Positions 25,556 through 32,912 of a stretch of DNA of 43,196 nucleotides are shown here, in pieces. The notes beneath the pieces are model-generated. The model did not search any database. It had not been told where the DNA came from and was given only the letters and a program-made list of their open reading frames with translations. Source of the DNA: a virus. The stretch covers positions 1 to 43,196 of the IMG/VR virus record IMGVR_UViG_3300043496_000031. One strand, 5' to 3'. The position numbers and the translations under genes are program-made. Position 1 is the first letter of the stretch; each line of letters opens with the position of its first letter.

Positions 25556-25580
25556 CAAAAGGCTCCCCCGAAGGGAGCCC
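25556..25580 (-). terminator. Rho-independent terminator after the 73-residue gene
   Basis: GGCTCCC-TTCGG-GGGAGCC then TTTTG on the minus strand: a 7-bp GC stem with a UUCG-type loop and T tract. It ends the accessory transcript immediately before the ParB-like promoter. Confidence 0.88.
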
Positions 25581-25605
25581 CTGTGGTGCAATCGGTAACG
25601 GTGGG

Positions 25606-25827
25606 CTAGCTGGAGAGCTTCGGGAAAAGCTCCTGGAGTGTTGCGCCGCGAACCATCACCTTTCCGATCCCGTCACCGGAGATGGCGTAGTAGCTCCCCA
25701 TCTCCGGCGTCTCACCCACCCACTCCTGAGCGAAGCGCCGGGCTCCCTCCAGTGTCTTGAAGCTGCGGTACTTCGAAGCGCCATCGATAGCCGTGTAGCT
25801 CACATGGATCCGCTGAAGCTCTGCCAT
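25606..25827 (-). CDS. Small hypothetical protein
   Basis: 73 residues from an ATG one base after the previous TAG, with GGAAGGAAA upstream. Longer readings of the frame overlap the previous gene and look like a shadow. Sequence features: HVSYTAIDGASKYRSFKTLE followed by a helix (ARRFAQEWVG) and short strands ending in TLQELFPKLSS. This alpha/beta mini-fold is unfamiliar. Last gene of an accessory transcript closed by a strong terminator. Confidence 0.7.
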   Translation of the reverse strand: MAELQRIHVSYTAIDGASKYRSFKTLEGARRFAQEWVGETPEMGSYYAISGDGIGKVMVRGATLQELFPKLSS

Positions 25828-25828
25828 C

Positions 25829-26266
25829 CTAGTTTCCTTCCCTGCAAGTGCATTGGTGTAGCGTGCAGCATGGGCAATCCCCGTTGTCTGCCAGGGGAAC
25901 GGTTCCGCAGATCCCGCACAGGGGACGATCATCAATCGGTACCCCGTAGTACGGGAGCTTCTCCGGAACGCTGGTGGTGAGTGCCTCAGGCTCAGACCAA
26001 TCCTCAGCGTAGATCCGGTGGATGCCATCCCGGCGGTAGTCAATCGCGGTGATGCGGAGCTTCTGGCCCAGAGTCGGGCGGCGCTTCAGCCCCTTGGAGT
26101 AGGTGAGCGTGAGGAAGGGGCCACGCTGGATTTCCGCCCCGTAGCTGTCAGGAACCGGCATCGCGCCCGTGTGGATGGTGAAATCCTTCTCCCCGATCCC
26201 GGACACCACGCCGCTGGTATCGAAGTAGAAGTAGTGGGCACCCGTCCGAGTCTTGTAGCTGGTCAC
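25829..26266 (-). CDS. Hypothetical protein with C-terminal zinc ribbon
   Basis: 145 residues. The first ~100 residues are beta-rich (HYFYFDTSGVVSGIG, FLTLTYSKGLK). The C-terminus is cysteine-rich: CGICG near 118-122, then CPCC and CTC before the end, enough for one or two zinc sites. No known full-length family recognised. It follows the 102-residue gene after a hairpin and overlaps nothing. Possibly a nucleic-acid-binding accessory protein. Confidence 0.7.
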   Translation of the reverse strand: MTSYKTRTGAHYFYFDTSGVVSGIGEKDFTIHTGAMPVPDSYGAEIQRGPFLTLTYSKGLKRRPTLGQKLRITAIDYRRDGIHRIYAEDWSEPEALTTSVPEKLPYYGVPIDDRPLCGICGTVPLADNGDCPCCTLHQCTCREGN

Positions 26267-26318
26267 TGGCTGGCTCCTGAGCGTTGGTGGGTAAAAGTTG
26301 AAAAGAGGCTTAGCGGCT

Positions 26319-26342
26319 CCCTCCGCCGCACCGGGCGGAGGG
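26319..26342 (-). terminator. Hairpin after the 102-residue gene
   Basis: CCCTCCGCC/GGCGGAGGG perfect 9-bp stem, 6-base loop, 14 bases after the upstream stop. A TCTTTTC stretch lies about ten bases beyond it, so it may be a weak terminator or attenuator. Confidence 0.65.
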
Positions 26343-26355
26343 TGTTCCTGGGGGC

Positions 26356-26664
26356 TTAGAAGGCGTTGGGCGGATCCCCACCGAAGACACGGGAAGCCCA
26401 GGCGTCATTGCTGCGCTCGATGGCGGCTTCGGTATCGTCATCCTCCCCCGTGTAGGTGTCCACGTAGCCCAGGCGGTAGGCACGATCCAGGGAGTAGAGC
26501 CGGGCGCTCTCCTTGATCTTCCAGACGTAGGCGGGCATCGGGTTAGCGGCGTCAATCTCCGCCCAGGAGACTTCCTGATCCAGCATCAGCGCATCGAACG
26601 CCGCACGAACCGCCACACCTTCCGCGTACTGCTTTGCCACCAGCGCCCGAGTAACCGCGTTCAT
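26356..26664 (-). CDS. Small acidic accessory protein
   Basis: 102 residues with an AAGGAG site seven to eight bases before the ATG. Mostly helical (ALVAKQYAEGVAVRAAFDAL), then tyrosine-rich (RLYSLDRAYRLGYVDTYTG) and acidic. No recognised domain. Directly driven by P3 and followed by a hairpin, so it is the first gene of an accessory unit between portal and ParB-like genes. Shared promoter architecture links it with the other small genes at 16.4, 16.7 and 37.6 kb. Confidence 0.72.
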   Translation of the reverse strand: MNAVTRALVAKQYAEGVAVRAAFDALMLDQEVSWAEIDAANPMPAYVWKIKESARLYSLDRAYRLGYVDTYTGEDDDTEAAIERSNDAWASRVFGGDPPNAF

Positions 26665-26700
26665 CTTCGTTCTCCTTCGTTCCGTCCGCCCTGCACCTAC

Positions 26701-26729
26701 AATATACCAGGGTGAGGAAGTGGAGTCAA
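26701..26729 (-). promoter_or_regulatory. Operator-promoter P3 (TTGACT-17-TATATT)
   Basis: -35 TTGACT (26729-26724), -10 TATATT (26706-26701), spacer CCACTTCCTCACCCTGG. It keeps CCAC and the 3' TGG but has C where P1, P2 and P4 have G in the 3' half-site, so its inverted repeat is imperfect. The -10 is the best of the four. Confidence 0.85.
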
Positions 26730-26765
26730 TAGGTTTCGGGGAGCAATCTGGAAATTGCCCAGAAT

Positions 26766-26802
26766 CCCTAGCCCCCAGAGGGATGGGCTCTGGGGGCTAG
26801 GG
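26766..26802 (-). terminator. 15-bp perfect hairpin between portal-side genes and P3
   Basis: CCCTAGCCCCCAGAG pairs perfectly with CTCTGGGGGCTAGGG around a 7-base loop, the strongest hairpin noticed in the window. It lies 38 bases after the 37-residue mini-gene. No long T tract follows on the minus strand (ATTCTGG). Likely a transcription barrier or RNA-stability element that insulates P3 from the terminase/portal transcript. Confidence 0.7.
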
Positions 26803-26839
26803 GGCAGGAAGGGGGACAGGATGCAGAGGGAGGGACTAT

Positions 26840-26953
26840 CTAGTAACCGTGCTGCCGCTCCTGGCGGCGCTCCCACTGGCGGAAGTCATTCTCCTGGCCA
26901 CGCCAATAGCGGAATCTGTGCCACCACGCGGCCAGGTACCTAATCGCTCTCAC
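26840..26953 (-). CDS. Candidate 37-residue mini-gene
   Basis: GTG start (26953-26951) overlapping the 3' end of the 91-residue gene, with GGAG ten bases upstream; stop TAG at 26842-26840. The predicted product is short and rich in Trp, Arg and Gln (AWWHRFRYWRGQ, then QWERRQERQHGY), possibly an amphipathic membrane or nucleic-acid-binding peptide. It occupies a gap that otherwise has no gene. Coding status is uncertain because of its length. Confidence 0.35.
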   Translation of the reverse strand: MRAIRYLAAWWHRFRYWRGQENDFRQWERRQERQHGY

Positions 26954-27215
26954 CTTCCAGCATCTCCGCTGCGGCGGCTGCGTCCACGGCTACGGTGATG
27001 GCGTGCCCCCCATTCATCAGGAGGTTACAGGCGGGTGGCTCTCCCTCCGGCGTCTCCATGGCCATGACAGCCACCACCATGGAGGGATTGACGAATGCCT
27101 CCCCGCGATCCGCCGTGACGAATGCCACGTAGTCCGGGTACAGCCTGAGGATCTGGCCAGGTGGGAAGAATTCCCGCTCCGGCTTCTCCGGCTTCTCCAC
27201 CTTACCGCTCGCCAT
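26940..27215 (-). CDS. Small hypothetical protein after portal
   Basis: 91 residues, overlapping the portal stop by 14 bases. Lys/Pro/Glu-rich start (KVEKPEKPEREF), then a beta region (RLYPDYVAFVTADRGEAFVN, MVVAVMAME) and a closing Ala-rich helix. Unknown family. Tight coupling to the portal-MuF gene suggests co-expression with head genes. Confidence 0.7.
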   Translation of the reverse strand: MASGKVEKPEKPEREFFPPGQILRLYPDYVAFVTADRGEAFVNPSMVVAVMAMETPEGEPPACNLLMNGGHAITVAVDAAAAAEMLEGESD

Positions 27216-29643
27216 CGCCTTCCTCCTTGACTACCGGGAAACGCTGCTGTGAGCAATTCGGGTGGAAGAGCATCGGCACATTCCGGGCCGCGGCCAGGGG
27301 AAGCACCTTCCTATTCCAGCCCTTGCACAACTCATCCGACTCTCTATCGAAGAATTCCACATGAGTCACCGTGCGGCTCCGTTCGAAGACGGTTTGGGCG
27401 GCTTGATTGGTCATCTCGCCTATCTCCGTCCGGGCGATGGTGAGCGCCCGTGCTTCGTTGAACGCGGCGAGCTTGCTTAGCTCCTGAGCCGTCCGGGCAC
27501 CATCCCATCCCTTCTCCCGGCTCAGCGCCATGACGCGGCGTACCGCCCGGCGGGTGCGCTCATTGATGCGGCGGATCCGCCAGCCCGCATCCCGGATGAA
27601 AGCCTTCTCCGCCTCCCGCTCTAGCTGCACCGTGCGCCGGAGGGTACGGGACGTGATCCCCGTCATGGATTGGAGCGTCTTCAGGTACAGCGGCTCCAAC
27701 ACCCGCCGGAGCGCCCGTATCTCAGTCGGGCCAATCAGCGCCGCATCCACAAAGGCTTTCTGGCTCCGTGCGGCACGGGTGGCTGTGCGCTTCATCTGCG
27801 CCGTCAGGAACGCCCGAAGCTCCCGAGTCGCCTCATCCTCCAGGCTCTTCCGCAAACGGCTTACCTCGGACGAATACGACGCTTTGAGCAGGACTTCCGG
27901 GCCAACGGGATCCCCCTGGAGGCTCTTGTAGACGGGCTCCCCATCCCATCCCGCCTGTGTGATGGCTTCCACCGTAGCTACCAGGCCATCCGTATCGTCT
28001 TCCTCATCGGCGGCCGCCTGATCCTCCGGCAGCGGGGGAGCGTTGGGATCGGGTGTGCCATCGGGAAGCAGGGCTCCGGGCTCAGGCTCCGGCGGGATCA
28101 GATCCGTGATCTGAGTCAGCACCACGGTGGAGGGGATGTAGAGCGCATCTCCGTCCGGCAGCGCCGGGTAGCCAGCCGCGTCCCGCGCTTCGTTGAGCGT
28201 CAGGATCGGGCCACCCGTCAACTCCCGGATGCGCGTCATCTTCTCGTTTTCGTTCTCCTGGAGGGACTTCACTTCGTTGGTGTTGAAGTCAAGCCGCACC
28301 TTCGCGGGATCCCGCTCAAAGTCCACCATGAGCGTCCGGGTAAGCTCTTCCGCCACCAGCCTCCACAGCGGAGTCATGGTCTGCTGATAGAAGGCTTCCC
28401 GCTGTTCCCGGTTATTGCTGTAGGTGTTGTGTTCCAGGCCAGCCAGGAGGTTAGCCACGGAGGGAGGCACATTCAGCACGGCACAGATCCGCGTCTCCGG
28501 GATCCGGTGCAACGCCTCAAAGCTCATCTGTTGCGGGGAGAAGCTCGCTACGGACACGTCCATCGGGAGCGCCATCACCATGGGCTCTCCGCGGTTGTCT
28601 CCGCTGAAGTTGGTTTTGAACGCCTCTTTCCAGCGCCGCGCATCCGCCGCCGTCACCCGGACTCCCGCCTGATCGGCCGCGGGCTTCGGGCTCAGCACCA
28701 CGCCAGGGACGCCGAAATTCTTGAGCATGGCGGCTGTGAACGCCGCGGCTTCCTCATCCGTGAAGATCTGCCGGAACACGGGGAAGAGGGCATTCAGCCC
28801 GAGTCGGTGGTTCTCCGGATCCACCATGCGCCGCAGATGCACCACTTCGGAAGCATCCAGGAAGATGGGCTCTCCCTGGCCAGGTGGCGTGTACTCGTAA
28901 CCGATCACGTAATTCTCCGTGGTGGCTTCCTCAGGCCACACGGGGACGATCTGCCACGGGGGGATAGGCCACAGGGCCATGGGCTTCTTGTTCCCGGCCC
29001 GCTGCTTCCAGAAGTAGGCGGAGCCATCCAGGTGGAGGCTCACCATCAGGTAGCTCGCCATGAGCGGCCAGGACATATGCGGGTTAGGGCGGCGGATCAG
29101 GAGCGCCGCGGGATGCTGCGGCTCTGGCTTCTCCCCATCATCGCTATCCGCCCGGTAGGCGATGGGTGGTGCCTCAGGGAAGGCGTTGGCCATGGCGTTG
29201 AGGCACGCCCACACGATGGAGTTAGAGCGCCCGTACTGCACACTCGCGGCGTAATCGAAGGTGTCTCCCGCTCGCCACTGTGGCGCATACCAGGGGCCAA
29301 AGCTCCCGTAGCTCAGGAGCCCACTTCCGGTGCGCCCCATGGGTAGCTGATTGCCCACGATGGCAAGCTGCTTCACCACGTCCGCTACCAGGCTCTTCAT
29401 CCAGGGAGCCCGGCGCTCTGAGCGAAGCTCCGCCGTGGTGAGGTACCGACTCCGGGAAGGCTGCGCCGGATCCGGGACAGGGATGATCGCGGCGCTCTTC
29501 TCCGGGCTAGCGGAGGGATTGCGAGTCCCTGCCTCCCACGGCGTAGAGGGCTTCTCCACTCGCTCCCGCCAGGCACGCGGGGGCCATGCCTCCGGCTCCG
29601 TGTTCAGCGGAAGCTCGCTCAGGCGCGGCAGTCCGTTTGTCAT
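27202..29643 (-). CDS. Portal protein fused to MuF-like head morphogenesis domain
   Basis: 813 residues from the ATG at 29643, whose A is shared with the stop of the 29-residue mini-gene (TAATG); a GTG four codons earlier sits on the purine-rich site itself. Residues ~100-480 are an HK97-type portal: SNSIVWACLNAMANAFPEAP, DGSAYFWK, HLRRMVDPENHRLG, then VPPSVANLLAGLEHNTYSNN. Residues ~570-813 match Mu gpF/SPP1 gp7: helices, then FNEARALTIARTEIGEMTNQ, FFDRESDELCKGWNRKV and LFHPNCSQQRFP with Cys/His positions typical of the family. It forms the DNA entry ring and probably ejects or anchors the MuF part. Confidence 0.9.
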   Translation of the reverse strand: MTNGLPRLSELPLNTEPEAWPPRAWRERVEKPSTPWEAGTRNPSASPEKSAAIIPVPDPAQPSRSRYLTTAELRSERRAPWMKSLVADVVKQLAIVGNQLPMGRTGSGLLSYGSFGPWYAPQWRAGDTFDYAASVQYGRSNSIVWACLNAMANAFPEAPPIAYRADSDDGEKPEPQHPAALLIRRPNPHMSWPLMASYLMVSLHLDGSAYFWKQRAGNKKPMALWPIPPWQIVPVWPEEATTENYVIGYEYTPPGQGEPIFLDASEVVHLRRMVDPENHRLGLNALFPVFRQIFTDEEAAAFTAAMLKNFGVPGVVLSPKPAADQAGVRVTAADARRWKEAFKTNFSGDNRGEPMVMALPMDVSVASFSPQQMSFEALHRIPETRICAVLNVPPSVANLLAGLEHNTYSNNREQREAFYQQTMTPLWRLVAEELTRTLMVDFERDPAKVRLDFNTNEVKSLQENENEKMTRIRELTGGPILTLNEARDAAGYPALPDGDALYIPSTVVLTQITDLIPPEPEPGALLPDGTPDPNAPPLPEDQAAADEEDDTDGLVATVEAITQAGWDGEPVYKSLQGDPVGPEVLLKASYSSEVSRLRKSLEDEATRELRAFLTAQMKRTATRAARSQKAFVDAALIGPTEIRALRRVLEPLYLKTLQSMTGITSRTLRRTVQLEREAEKAFIRDAGWRIRRINERTRRAVRRVMALSREKGWDGARTAQELSKLAAFNEARALTIARTEIGEMTNQAAQTVFERSRTVTHVEFFDRESDELCKGWNRKVLPLAAARNVPMLFHPNCSQQRFPVVKEEGDGER

Positions 29644-29732
29644 TAGACTAGACACCCTCTCTCATGCCAAAACCGTACAGCCAGGGTGTTTACCCCGCTG
29701 TAGGTGGATGGATTGAGGGTGCAGCAAGACAC
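29643..29732 (-). CDS. Candidate 29-residue mini-gene between terminase and portal
   Basis: GTG start (29732-29730) with GGGAG five bases upstream. Its TAA overlaps the portal ATG as TAATG, the same coupling seen at 725, 18339 and 21443. The predicted product begins SCCTLNPSTYSGVNTLAVRF and ends with a third cysteine near the C-terminus. It fills the only gap between TerL and portal. A leader peptide for translational coupling, or a real small Cys-containing protein, are both possible. Confidence 0.5.
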   Translation of the reverse strand: MSCCTLNPSTYSGVNTLAVRFWHERGCLV

Positions 29733-29758
29733 CCGCTCTCCCGTACCTGTCTGATCTG

Positions 29759-31159
29759 CTACCACGCATCGGCCGTGTACTCGCCACTCAGCGCCAGATC
29801 CGTGATGGCCCATACCAGCGCATCGACTCGGTTAGGGCTTCCACCACCTACCAGGCCATCAGGGGTGAAGCTGCATTGCTCATCCTCTAGCTCAGCGAAG
29901 CTCCCCACATGGTGGACTCTCCCCTGCTCGTAGAGCATGGCCACCGGCTCAGCCCGTACCCACTTCCCACGGGAGGCTGTCACCTTCCGCATAGGTACGG
30001 TCGCATCCACCGTCCCGATGGTGTGAGTCACCATGTCCCCACCGTGGTTGATTTCCACTACCAGCCGATCCGCCTCCCATCGGCGGTAGGCGTTCACCGC
30101 GGCCAGCGCCCACTCAGGGGGAAGCCCGTTGATCGTCCGATCATCCAGCACGTAGAGATGGCCATCCACGGCGCGGCCCACCACCACGATCCCGGTGGCG
30201 TGCTGTCCCTCCCCACCCATCTCCTGGATGGCGGATAGCTCCCGCTCGCTCTTCTTCCCCTGCGGATCCACGCCCACCACGATCCGCTGTAGCTCCGGCC
30301 ATCTGCGGACTCGGAGTGCGTCTAGCTGAACACGCTTCCACAGGGATCCAGGTGCGTCATCCAGTAGCTCCGCCTCTAGCTCCTGGCGGCCCAGGCGAGT
30401 CCCCTCATAGCGGCGGTAGATGCGCTCTACGAAGGCAGGGGCCAGGTTGCCTCTGTTCTCATCGGTAGAGCCTCTGGTGATGACGGTATCCGGATCCTTC
30501 ATCAGCATCCGGATCAGGGGAGTCGGCCGTGGCGTGGTGGTGATGCACACACGGGGATCGCTCCCCGTTCTCAGCACCATCTCCAGGTTGTCCCACGTCT
30601 CCTGTGCATAGCGGTACTTCGCCAACTCATCCACCCACGCCGTCCCACGGTTAGGGCCACGGAGGGTATCGGGCTCATCCCCGGAGAAGGTGCTAGCCAC
30701 AGCGCCATTTGGCCAGGTGAGGCGGCGCTTCGAAGGCTCGTATTTTGGCCGGAGAGCGGGGTTACCCACGTTGAGTAGGCCGCTCTCCCCTTCTACCTGG
30801 ATATCGCGCACATCGGCCGCTGTGGAGCCCACAATGGCTCCTGAGCCGTAGCGCCCGCTCATCATGCGCCGGGTGAACCACTCAGCGCCCGTGCGTGTCT
30901 TCCCGAAGCCGCGGCCAGCCAGCACCAGCCAGATCGTCCAGGTGCCAGGCGGTTCCTGTTGCTTGCCGCGTCCCCAGAAGCGCCAATCATGGCGGAGGGC
31001 GGATCGTTCCGCCGCCGTGTCATTCGGGCACAGGGAGCGCAGTAACCGTAATTGCTGCTTTTCGCTCATCTCCGGGAGCAAGTCTGCCCAGGACTTCTCG
31101 CCTGAGGGACTCCAGATCCGGGGGCGGCTCACTTCCGCTGTCCGCGTCAACGTTGACAT
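29759..31159 (-). CDS. terL: Terminase large subunit
   Basis: 466 residues. ATPase motifs: Walker A AGRGFGKT (81-88), Walker B GTAWVDE (172-178), and coupling motif CITTTPRPTPL near 205-215. The nuclease domain shows GVDPQ with a metal-binding Asp near 295, a VVEINHGGD segment and a C-terminal NRVDALVWA segment. It packages DNA into the prohead and cuts concatemers. The chosen ATG gives a 140-base overlap with TerS; an internal ATG (31069) would give 50 bases. Neither has a good ribosome site, so the start is uncertain. Confidence 0.95.
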   Translation of the reverse strand: MSTLTRTAEVSRPRIWSPSGEKSWADLLPEMSEKQQLRLLRSLCPNDTAAERSALRHDWRFWGRGKQQEPPGTWTIWLVLAGRGFGKTRTGAEWFTRRMMSGRYGSGAIVGSTAADVRDIQVEGESGLLNVGNPALRPKYEPSKRRLTWPNGAVASTFSGDEPDTLRGPNRGTAWVDELAKYRYAQETWDNLEMVLRTGSDPRVCITTTPRPTPLIRMLMKDPDTVITRGSTDENRGNLAPAFVERIYRRYEGTRLGRQELEAELLDDAPGSLWKRVQLDALRVRRWPELQRIVVGVDPQGKKSERELSAIQEMGGEGQHATGIVVVGRAVDGHLYVLDDRTINGLPPEWALAAVNAYRRWEADRLVVEINHGGDMVTHTIGTVDATVPMRKVTASRGKWVRAEPVAMLYEQGRVHHVGSFAELEDEQCSFTPDGLVGGGSPNRVDALVWAITDLALSGEYTADAW

Positions 31160-31688
31160 TGAGGTTCATCGTCCGATCTACGATCCCGCCCACTTCCTTA
31201 CTGATCTGCATGAGCAAGGCACGATGCTCCCGGATCAGCGCGGCGTCTACGCTCCACTTCCGCTGAGTCACTTCCTCCTGGATCCGCACACCACGAAAGC
31301 TCTTCGTCGTTTGCTTCACCACGGTTTCCTCTAGCGTCAGGAGCCCGGTACCAGCGCCAGGCACATCCGGGTACGCCTGGGCATAGTGCTTCCCGCGCTC
31401 CGTGACGATCCGATCCAGGAGCCCCACATGGTGAGACATGAGCCCTACGCGGCGTCCCTTGCGGCCCAAACCACGGGACACCACGGCATCCTCCGCCTCT
31501 ACCGCAGCGGACTTCACCCGCTCCATGAAGGCGGGAACGTCCCGCCAGCGGTACAGCGTAGCCAGGTGGACACCCACCCGCTCTGCAATCTGTACGCCTT
31601 CCAGATCACCTTCCCCCAGAAGCCTTGCCGCCTCCAGGCGTTGATCCGTCCAGGTAAACGCCTTCGCATTCGCAGTCATGCCGCCCAT
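31020..31688 (-). CDS. Terminase small subunit-like protein with HTH
   Basis: 222 residues from the ATG at 31688, which has GGAG seven bases upstream; another ATG nine bases later lacks one. The N-terminal helix-turn-helix (EGVQIAERVGVHLATLYRWR, residues ~30-49) resembles DNA-binding domains of small terminase subunits. Central helices and an acidic, Pro-rich tail follow. It lies immediately before TerL and overlaps it. DNA recognition for packaging is inferred from the HTH and synteny. Confidence 0.75.
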   Translation of the reverse strand: MGGMTANAKAFTWTDQRLEAARLLGEGDLEGVQIAERVGVHLATLYRWRDVPAFMERVKSAAVEAEDAVVSRGLGRKGRRVGLMSHHVGLLDRIVTERGKHYAQAYPDVPGAGTGLLTLEETVVKQTTKSFRGVRIQEEVTQRKWSVDAALIREHRALLMQISKEVGGIVDRTMNLNVNVDADSGSEPPPDLESLRREVLGRLAPGDERKAAITVTALPVPE

Positions 31689-32557
31689 CGGAAGGCTCCG
31701 TACTTCTCAGGAGGCAAGAGGCTCCCGCTCACCGTTGGTTGACTCTGGCCATCCCCGAAGTCCAGCACGCCTTCCAGGGGATTGATCGCGGTTCGCTTCG
31801 GGTTGAGCGGGACTTCCACCATAAATTGTGCGTCCCCATCCTCAGCCTCCAGGAGCCGCCGCATCAGGGGATACCGGATCCGGTAGAGCCGCATATCTGG
31901 CCAGGAGTTGATGCCGTAGAACGTCTCCGAGTTATCGTTGGCTCCGATCAGGCACGTTTGGTGGCCGCCGATCATGCGTGCCCGTGGCCCGATCTGAAGG
32001 TAGCGATCCTCCAGGGAGAACATGGAGTCGTACCAGTTGGTGCCGATGGTGACCGGGCCAGCTACCGCCCAATCCGTGGTGTCTGCCAGGAGCAACGCTC
32101 GTAGCTCATCCACCGTGGTGGCGTTCCACCATTCCGTAATCAGGCCAAGCTCCCGGAGGGATCGACACGCCGCACGTCCGCTGCTTCCCTCATAGAACGG
32201 TGGCACAAGCTCAGAGCCCGGCCATTCGTCTAGCTCTTGATTCCGCGCATAGAGCGCATAGTGGGCGTACGGAAGACTCGCCAGGGGACGCGGGTTAGGC
32301 CAGCCGCACAGCCGGTTGGTGGCCGCCTCTTCCGTGCAAGAGCTTCGGGATCCCTGCTCGCGCCAGCGCAATGGGGGAGCGGCGGGGAGGAAGATCCGGT
32401 GTTTGCGGAGCTTCAGTGGCCCGCCCGCCCGGATCGGCTGGACGGCGGAGGCGCGGTAGGCCAGATCCCGGCTGTCCGGTGCGTGGAGTCGTCCCATCGG
32501 GAACCGCTCCGGTACCCGAGTCTGCGGCGGCGGCGTGGGGAGGATGATCGGAGGCAT
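31676..32557 (-). CDS. Papain-like (C1A-type) cysteine peptidase
   Basis: 293 residues. Catalytic signatures of the papain fold are in order: WREQGSRSSCTEEA gives oxyanion Gln68 and nucleophile Cys74; GGHQTCLIGAND gives His199; YGINSWPD gives Asn217 followed by the conserved S-W. The first ~55 residues are Pro-rich, possibly a virion anchor or propeptide; no signal peptide is seen. Related peptidases occur among phage structural genes. It could process a virion protein or degrade host surface protein. It ends overlapping TerS by 13 bases and starts one base after the Ig-like gene. Confidence 0.82.
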   Translation of the reverse strand: MPPIILPTPPPQTRVPERFPMGRLHAPDSRDLAYRASAVQPIRAGGPLKLRKHRIFLPAAPPLRWREQGSRSSCTEEAATNRLCGWPNPRPLASLPYAHYALYARNQELDEWPGSELVPPFYEGSSGRAACRSLRELGLITEWWNATTVDELRALLLADTTDWAVAGPVTIGTNWYDSMFSLEDRYLQIGPRARMIGGHQTCLIGANDNSETFYGINSWPDMRLYRIRYPLMRRLLEAEDGDAQFMVEVPLNPKRTAINPLEGVLDFGDGQSQPTVSGSLLPPEKYGAFRWAA

Positions 32558-32558
32558 T

Positions 32559-32912
32559 TCAGCTATTCACCACCTGTGAGGGCTCTACCCAAAATCTGCC
32601 TTCGTCTGCTTGTTCCACGTTGCCCACACCAGCGAGTCGGTAGTGCCACAGGCCGGGCACCGTGACTCGGTGGTTGGCGTAGAAGCGTCCGGCCGCCTCT
32701 TGCGCCAGCGCCGGAGTGCCAGCGGGCCAGCTATACGTGGTGGGGTTGACTTCCGACTCCGGTGGGGGAACCACCGTCAGAGTCGCTGAGGTTGGATTGG
32801 TGGCCGTTCCCGCCACGTCCGTGAAGGCTCCCGCGCCTTCGATCCAGGTGGGATTGCCCAACGGCACCACGTCCATGATCTGGTACTTCGGTACGTCTGC
32901 GCTGATCGGCAT
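32559..32912 (-). CDS. Small Ig-like virion protein
   Basis: 117 residues, beta-rich, with VPGLWHYRLAGVG and EGRFWVEPS near the C-terminus. This V-P-G-x-W-x-Y-R-x-x-G pattern followed by E-G-x-F-x-V is common in short Ig-like phage structural proteins next to fibre genes. It lies between the repeat adhesin and the papain-like peptidase, touching both. A decoration or appendage role is inferred. Confidence 0.65.
   Translation of the reverse strand: MPISADVPKYQIMDVVPLGNPTWIEGAGAFTDVAGTATNPTSATLTVVPPPESEVNPTTYSWPAGTPALAQEAAGRFYANHRVTVPGLWHYRLAGVGNVEQADEGRFWVEPSQVVNS

Noticed and set aside
27670-29346. 558-codon open frame on the plus strand
   Set aside because: It is antisense to the portal-MuF gene, which has clear family motifs. 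The predicted product is rich in Arg, His and Gly without structure, as expected of a mirror frame in GC-rich DNA.
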